The notes below the pieces were generated by a model, which was given only the letters and a program-made list of their open reading frames with translations, did no database searches and was not told where the DNA came from. 64,000 nt of DNA from Streptomyces abikoensis. GTDB taxonomy: Bacteria > Actinomycetota > Actinomycetes > Streptomycetales > Streptomycetaceae. The translations under genes were made by a program, and so were the position numbers. Shown one piece after another: positions 61,896 through 64,000 of this stretch. Numbering within the stretch: position 1 is the first letter of the stretch; each line of letters begins with the position of its first letter. The DNA is taken from assembly GCF_014648775.1 (NCBI RefSeq), contig NZ_BMRT01000001.1, positions 1,302,001 through 1,366,000 on the forward strand, written 5' to 3'.

Positions 61896-62684
61896 GTGAA
61901 GCCCGGATCCGACGCAGAAACAACCTTGTCGCGAGCAGAATCCGTCTATCGACGCCTCGCTTTCCACGACTTCAGCGAGGATCTCGCGTTCGGCCTCAAC
62001 ATCGGCTTCTACCGTGCATTTGCTGTGCCCGAGATCGCGCGGCTCCTGGCCTCCACCAGGAAGATGACGGGCCAGACGGAGCTGCGCGCCAAGACGACCG
62101 GCCAGATGATGTACCGGCTCTTCCGCGATGGGCTCGACAGCGAGCTGGGTACGCAGACCGTGGCTGCCCTCAACCGCATCCATGCCCGCTGGCACATCAC
62201 CAACGACGAGTTCCTCTATGTCCTGGCCTGCTTCGACGTCGCCCCGATGCGCTGGTGCGACACCTACGCCTGGCGGCCCACAACTACAGAGGAGAAGGAC
62301 GCCTCCCACGTTTTCTACCTGGCCCTGGCTGACCGTATGGGCATCCAAAAAGTCCCTCCGACATGGGGCGGGTTCGCCGCCTGGATGGACCGCTACGAAC
62401 AGAGCCGGTTCAGCCGCACCGCGGAGGCCGCCGAGCTGTGGACCGCCACCCGCGGTATTCTCACCAATCGCTTCCCCGCCGTCCTCGGCCCCTTGGTCCG
62501 CGCCGCCGCAGACGCGCTCCTCGACGAGCCACTTCGTTGCGCCTTCGGAGCCCGCCGCCCGCCCGCTCTCGTGCGTGCACTGGCCTCAGGCGGCATGCGG
62601 CTGCGAGCCCGGCGCATCGGCCTTTCCCACGCTGATCCCGACTACCGCCCGGTCCTGCCACCCTCGGTGCGCGATCTCAGGTGA
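61896..62684 (+). CDS. MpaB-type oxygenase (DUF2236)
   Basis: 262 codons from GTG 61896 with AAGGGGA about 8 bases upstream. DUF2236 motifs: YRRLAFHDFSEDLAFGLNIGFYRAFAVPEIARLLASTRKMTGQTELRAKTTGQMMYRLFRDG, then RIHARWHITNDEFLYVLACFDVAPMRWCDTYAWRPTT. The heme-ligand His/Arg pattern (IHARW) is as in rubber oxygenase/MpaB proteins. It likely oxidises a hydrophobic substrate; substrate unknown. Last of the four-gene operon, 26 bases after the membrane protein. Confidence 0.85.
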   Translation: MKPGSDAETTLSRAESVYRRLAFHDFSEDLAFGLNIGFYRAFAVPEIARLLASTRKMTGQTELRAKTTGQMMYRLFRDGLDSELGTQTVAALNRIHARWHITNDEFLYVLACFDVAPMRWCDTYAWRPTTTEEKDASHVFYLALADRMGIQKVPPTWGGFAAWMDRYEQSRFSRTAEAAELWTATRGILTNRFPAVLGPLVRAAADALLDEPLRCAFGARRPPALVRALASGGMRLRARRIGLSHADPDYRPVLPPSVRDLR

Positions 62685-62813
62685 TCAGGTCCCCCGCCTG
62701 ACAACGCGATGGTTTGGGCGGGACTTGGACATGACACCGTGGGCATCGACGATCGACGTATCACCGCCGTCCACCGCTGCCGCTCGCTCCGTGGCGACAT
62801 GACTTTTCAACAT
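62685..62813 (-). CDS. Possible 42-residue protein in repeat copy 2
   Basis: Minus-strand ATG 62813 to TGA 62685: product MLKSHVATERAAAVDGGDTS and onward to RVVRRGT. The equivalent of copy 1 (near 58440) keeps the VATE...DTS pattern but has a stop after VATE. There is no ribosome binding site; support is only the apparent protein conservation between the repeats. Confidence 0.25.
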   Translation of the reverse strand: MLKSHVATERAAAVDGGDTSIVDAHGVMSKSRPNHRVVRRGT

Positions 62814-62841
62814 CTGCTTGCACACGGGTTCATGAGGGGCA
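62721..62841. repeat. 120-bp dispersed direct repeat, copy 2
   Basis: See copy 1 at 58348-58467. Copy 2 ends six bases before the ATG of the HTH-kinase gene (62847), so the repeat forms that gene's 5' region. Confidence 0.7.
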
Positions 62842-62846
62842 GACTT

Positions 62847-63896
62847 ATGGTCTTGATCATGGCAAGGGATGGGCAGGCGGTAACGGACATGGCAAAGCGC
62901 CGTGCGGGATGGCGCCCGGACAGGCTCCGTGAGATGCGTGAAGCACACGGGCTGACGCTGGAGAGGGCTGGGGAACGGCTGCGAGAGGTGGCCCGCGCTG
63001 CGGGCATCGCTGAGCCAGCAGCGAACTTCCAGACTCTGTGGCAGCACGAGCAGGGAGAGGTCTACCCCGGACCTCAATACCGACGGGCGTACTGCCTCCT
63101 CTACAGGGCTACGGAACCCGAGCTCGGCTTCCGTAACGCGCTGCCGGACGAAGCGACCCTCATGAAGCTCACACCGTCGAGCGAGCCGTACAACGGCGCC
63201 CACGTACTGGCTGTTGAGCGCGCCTTGTCCCAGATCGCCCCGGGAACGACGGACTCCGATGGACAGGGGGTGCAGCAGCGGATCATCGATGCGTGGAAGC
63301 GGCGACACACCGGTGGAGACCCGAACCGGCCGACACTGCTGATGGTCGGCGGATACGCAGGCAGTGGAAAATCGGAATTCTCACGCTTCATCTCCCAGCT
63401 CACCGGATGGCCTGTACTCGATAAGGACCCGATCACACGGCCACTCGTGGAGAGGCTACTTGTCGAGATGGGCAGTGACCCTCATGACCGGCATTCCGCT
63501 CTTTACCGTGAACAAGTGCGCCCACTGGAATACCAGTGCTTGCTGGAGACCGCGTACGCAAACGTCGACTGCTCCATCAGCACGGTGCTGACTGCGCCCT
63601 TTGTCTCCGAGGTAACCGATGTCCGCTGGATGAGGCGCCTGACCAACCGATGCGAGGCACGAGGGGTCAGTGTCGCTGTCGTCTGGATCCAGTGTGACCT
63701 GGAGACCATGCACGAGTACATCAGCTTCCGATCGGCGGCTCGTGACAGTTGGAAACTACAGAACTGGGACGACTACGTAGCGACCATCGACTCAGAGCTC
63801 CGGCCTGCTGTACCCCATCTGATAGTGGACAACCGGCTGGGCGCGGCCATATCGCTCACTGATCAAGTTCGTCAGGTCTTCGGGACGGTGTTCTGA
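62847..63896 (+). CDS. HTH-P-loop kinase fusion (zeta-toxin/AAA-like)
   Basis: 349 codons from ATG 62847 (AGGGG 7 bases upstream; the frame is open to 62709 through the repeat). Residues about 22-90 are an HTH (DRLREMREAHGLTLERAGERLREVARAAG ... FQTLWQHEQGEVYPGPQYRRAY). Residues about 165-349 are a P-loop kinase domain: LLMVGGYAGSGKSEFSRFISQLTGWPVLDKDPITRPLVERLL, with VWIQCDLETMHEYISFRSAARDSWK as the lid-like part. Similar to zeta toxin, chloramphenicol phosphotransferase and AAA_33 kinases. The stop overlaps the next start (TGATG), so they are coupled. Confidence 0.8.
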   Translation: MVLIMARDGQAVTDMAKRRAGWRPDRLREMREAHGLTLERAGERLREVARAAGIAEPAANFQTLWQHEQGEVYPGPQYRRAYCLLYRATEPELGFRNALPDEATLMKLTPSSEPYNGAHVLAVERALSQIAPGTTDSDGQGVQQRIIDAWKRRHTGGDPNRPTLLMVGGYAGSGKSEFSRFISQLTGWPVLDKDPITRPLVERLLVEMGSDPHDRHSALYREQVRPLEYQCLLETAYANVDCSISTVLTAPFVSEVTDVRWMRRLTNRCEARGVSVAVVWIQCDLETMHEYISFRSAARDSWKLQNWDDYVATIDSELRPAVPHLIVDNRLGAAISLTDQVRQVFGTVF

Positions 63897-64000
63897 TGAA
63901 TCAAGGGATACTGCTGTACGGGCCGCCGGCCGCGGGGAAGGACACCGTTACCGACGAGCTCGCCGCGCTCGATCCGCGTTACGTTCCCTTCACCCGTCTC
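63896..64000 (+). CDS. P-loop kinase, cut by the right edge
   Basis: 35 codons visible from ATG 63896: MNQGILLYGPPAAGKDTVTD and then ELAALDPRYVPFTRL. GPPAAGKD is a Walker A motif; the FTRL segment is like guanylate-kinase-type enzymes. The start codon shares one base with the previous stop. Confidence 0.75.
   Translation, partial: MNQGILLYGPPAAGKDTVTDELAALDPRYVPFTRL

Larger units (their letters stand above)
50675..64000. mobile_element. Integrative element (genomic island), right end outside the window
   Basis: It begins beside a truncated chromosomal gene end, carries integrase then excisionase at the junction, and is rich in regulators, remnants and repeats, with lower and patchier third-position GC (for example 57.2-64.0 kb). 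No conjugation (FtsK/TraB) or replication gene is seen in the visible part, so it may be an AICE, or a decayed or cargo-rich island. Confidence 0.7.

Overview
The window is chromosomal DNA of a high-GC actinomycete, almost certainly a Streptomyces. The support is very high G+C with strong third-position GC bias, purine-rich ribosome binding sites with many GTG and some TTG starts, and several Streptomyces-type genes: acnA-type aconitase, a MurA homologue with an N-terminal HTH, arcA and argF, a SepF homologue, and the Hen1/Pnkp RNA-repair pair. From memory, several of these neighbours are also close together in S. coelicolor; this was not checked. I saw no rRNA, tRNA or CRISPR array.

Layout. 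Positions 1-11.8 kb hold an export cluster: an ALF-repeat protein cut by the left edge, a small secreted protein, two S1-protease-like proteins sharing five C-terminal repeats (one has lost its catalytic residues), and a tandem family of FG-GAP/VCBS-type secreted proteins (four intact, one decayed) whose 5' leaders share a covarying hairpin. Positions 11.9-14.2 kb hold a compact minus-strand locus: two paralogous Cys-containing small peptides and a PqqD-like/M50 membrane metalloprotease, a candidate RiPP-like peptide system. Aconitase follows at 14.4-17.1 kb, with possible iron boxes and an 18-bp palindrome upstream. Positions 17.3-23.1 kb carry a gene remnant, a hydrolase, a Uma2 nuclease, the HTH-MurA protein, and a flavin monooxygenase with a TetR regulator and twin operators.

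Positions 23.2-30.8 kb look like a CoA-dependent 2-aminobenzoate (anthranilate) pathway: acyl-CoA dehydrogenase, RidA, CoA ligase, PaaX regulator, a fused monooxygenase/OYE reductase and an enoyl-CoA hydratase. The two divergent promoter regions share a near-identical dyad, a plausible PaaX operator. Positions 30.9-45.2 kb are mostly housekeeping: argF, arcA, hen1-pnkp, homocysteine methyltransferase, MazG-like and P-loop proteins, a SepF-like protein, TetR, an RlmA-type methyltransferase, and a VTC/DUF4956 pair.

Positions 45.8-50.3 kb hold two convergent paralogous nuclease-helicase (DUF2075/Schlafen-3-like) genes flanking a 42-codon hydrophobic peptide gene. Both large genes are preceded by the same two-tier hairpin, whose 3' arm carries the likely ribosome binding site; this looks like an uncharacterised, defence-like module. 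From about 50.67 kb to the right edge runs an integrative element inserted in the 3' end of a TrmA/RumA-like RNA methyltransferase gene, of which only the last codons remain on the left. It carries integrase, excisionase, a decayed HEAT-repeat gene, HAD hydrolase, several HTH regulators (two Zn-ribbon/HTH paralogues in inverted orientation), an HTH-ImmA/IrrE-transporter-MpaB oxygenase operon, and an HTH-P-loop kinase followed by a second kinase cut by the window edge.
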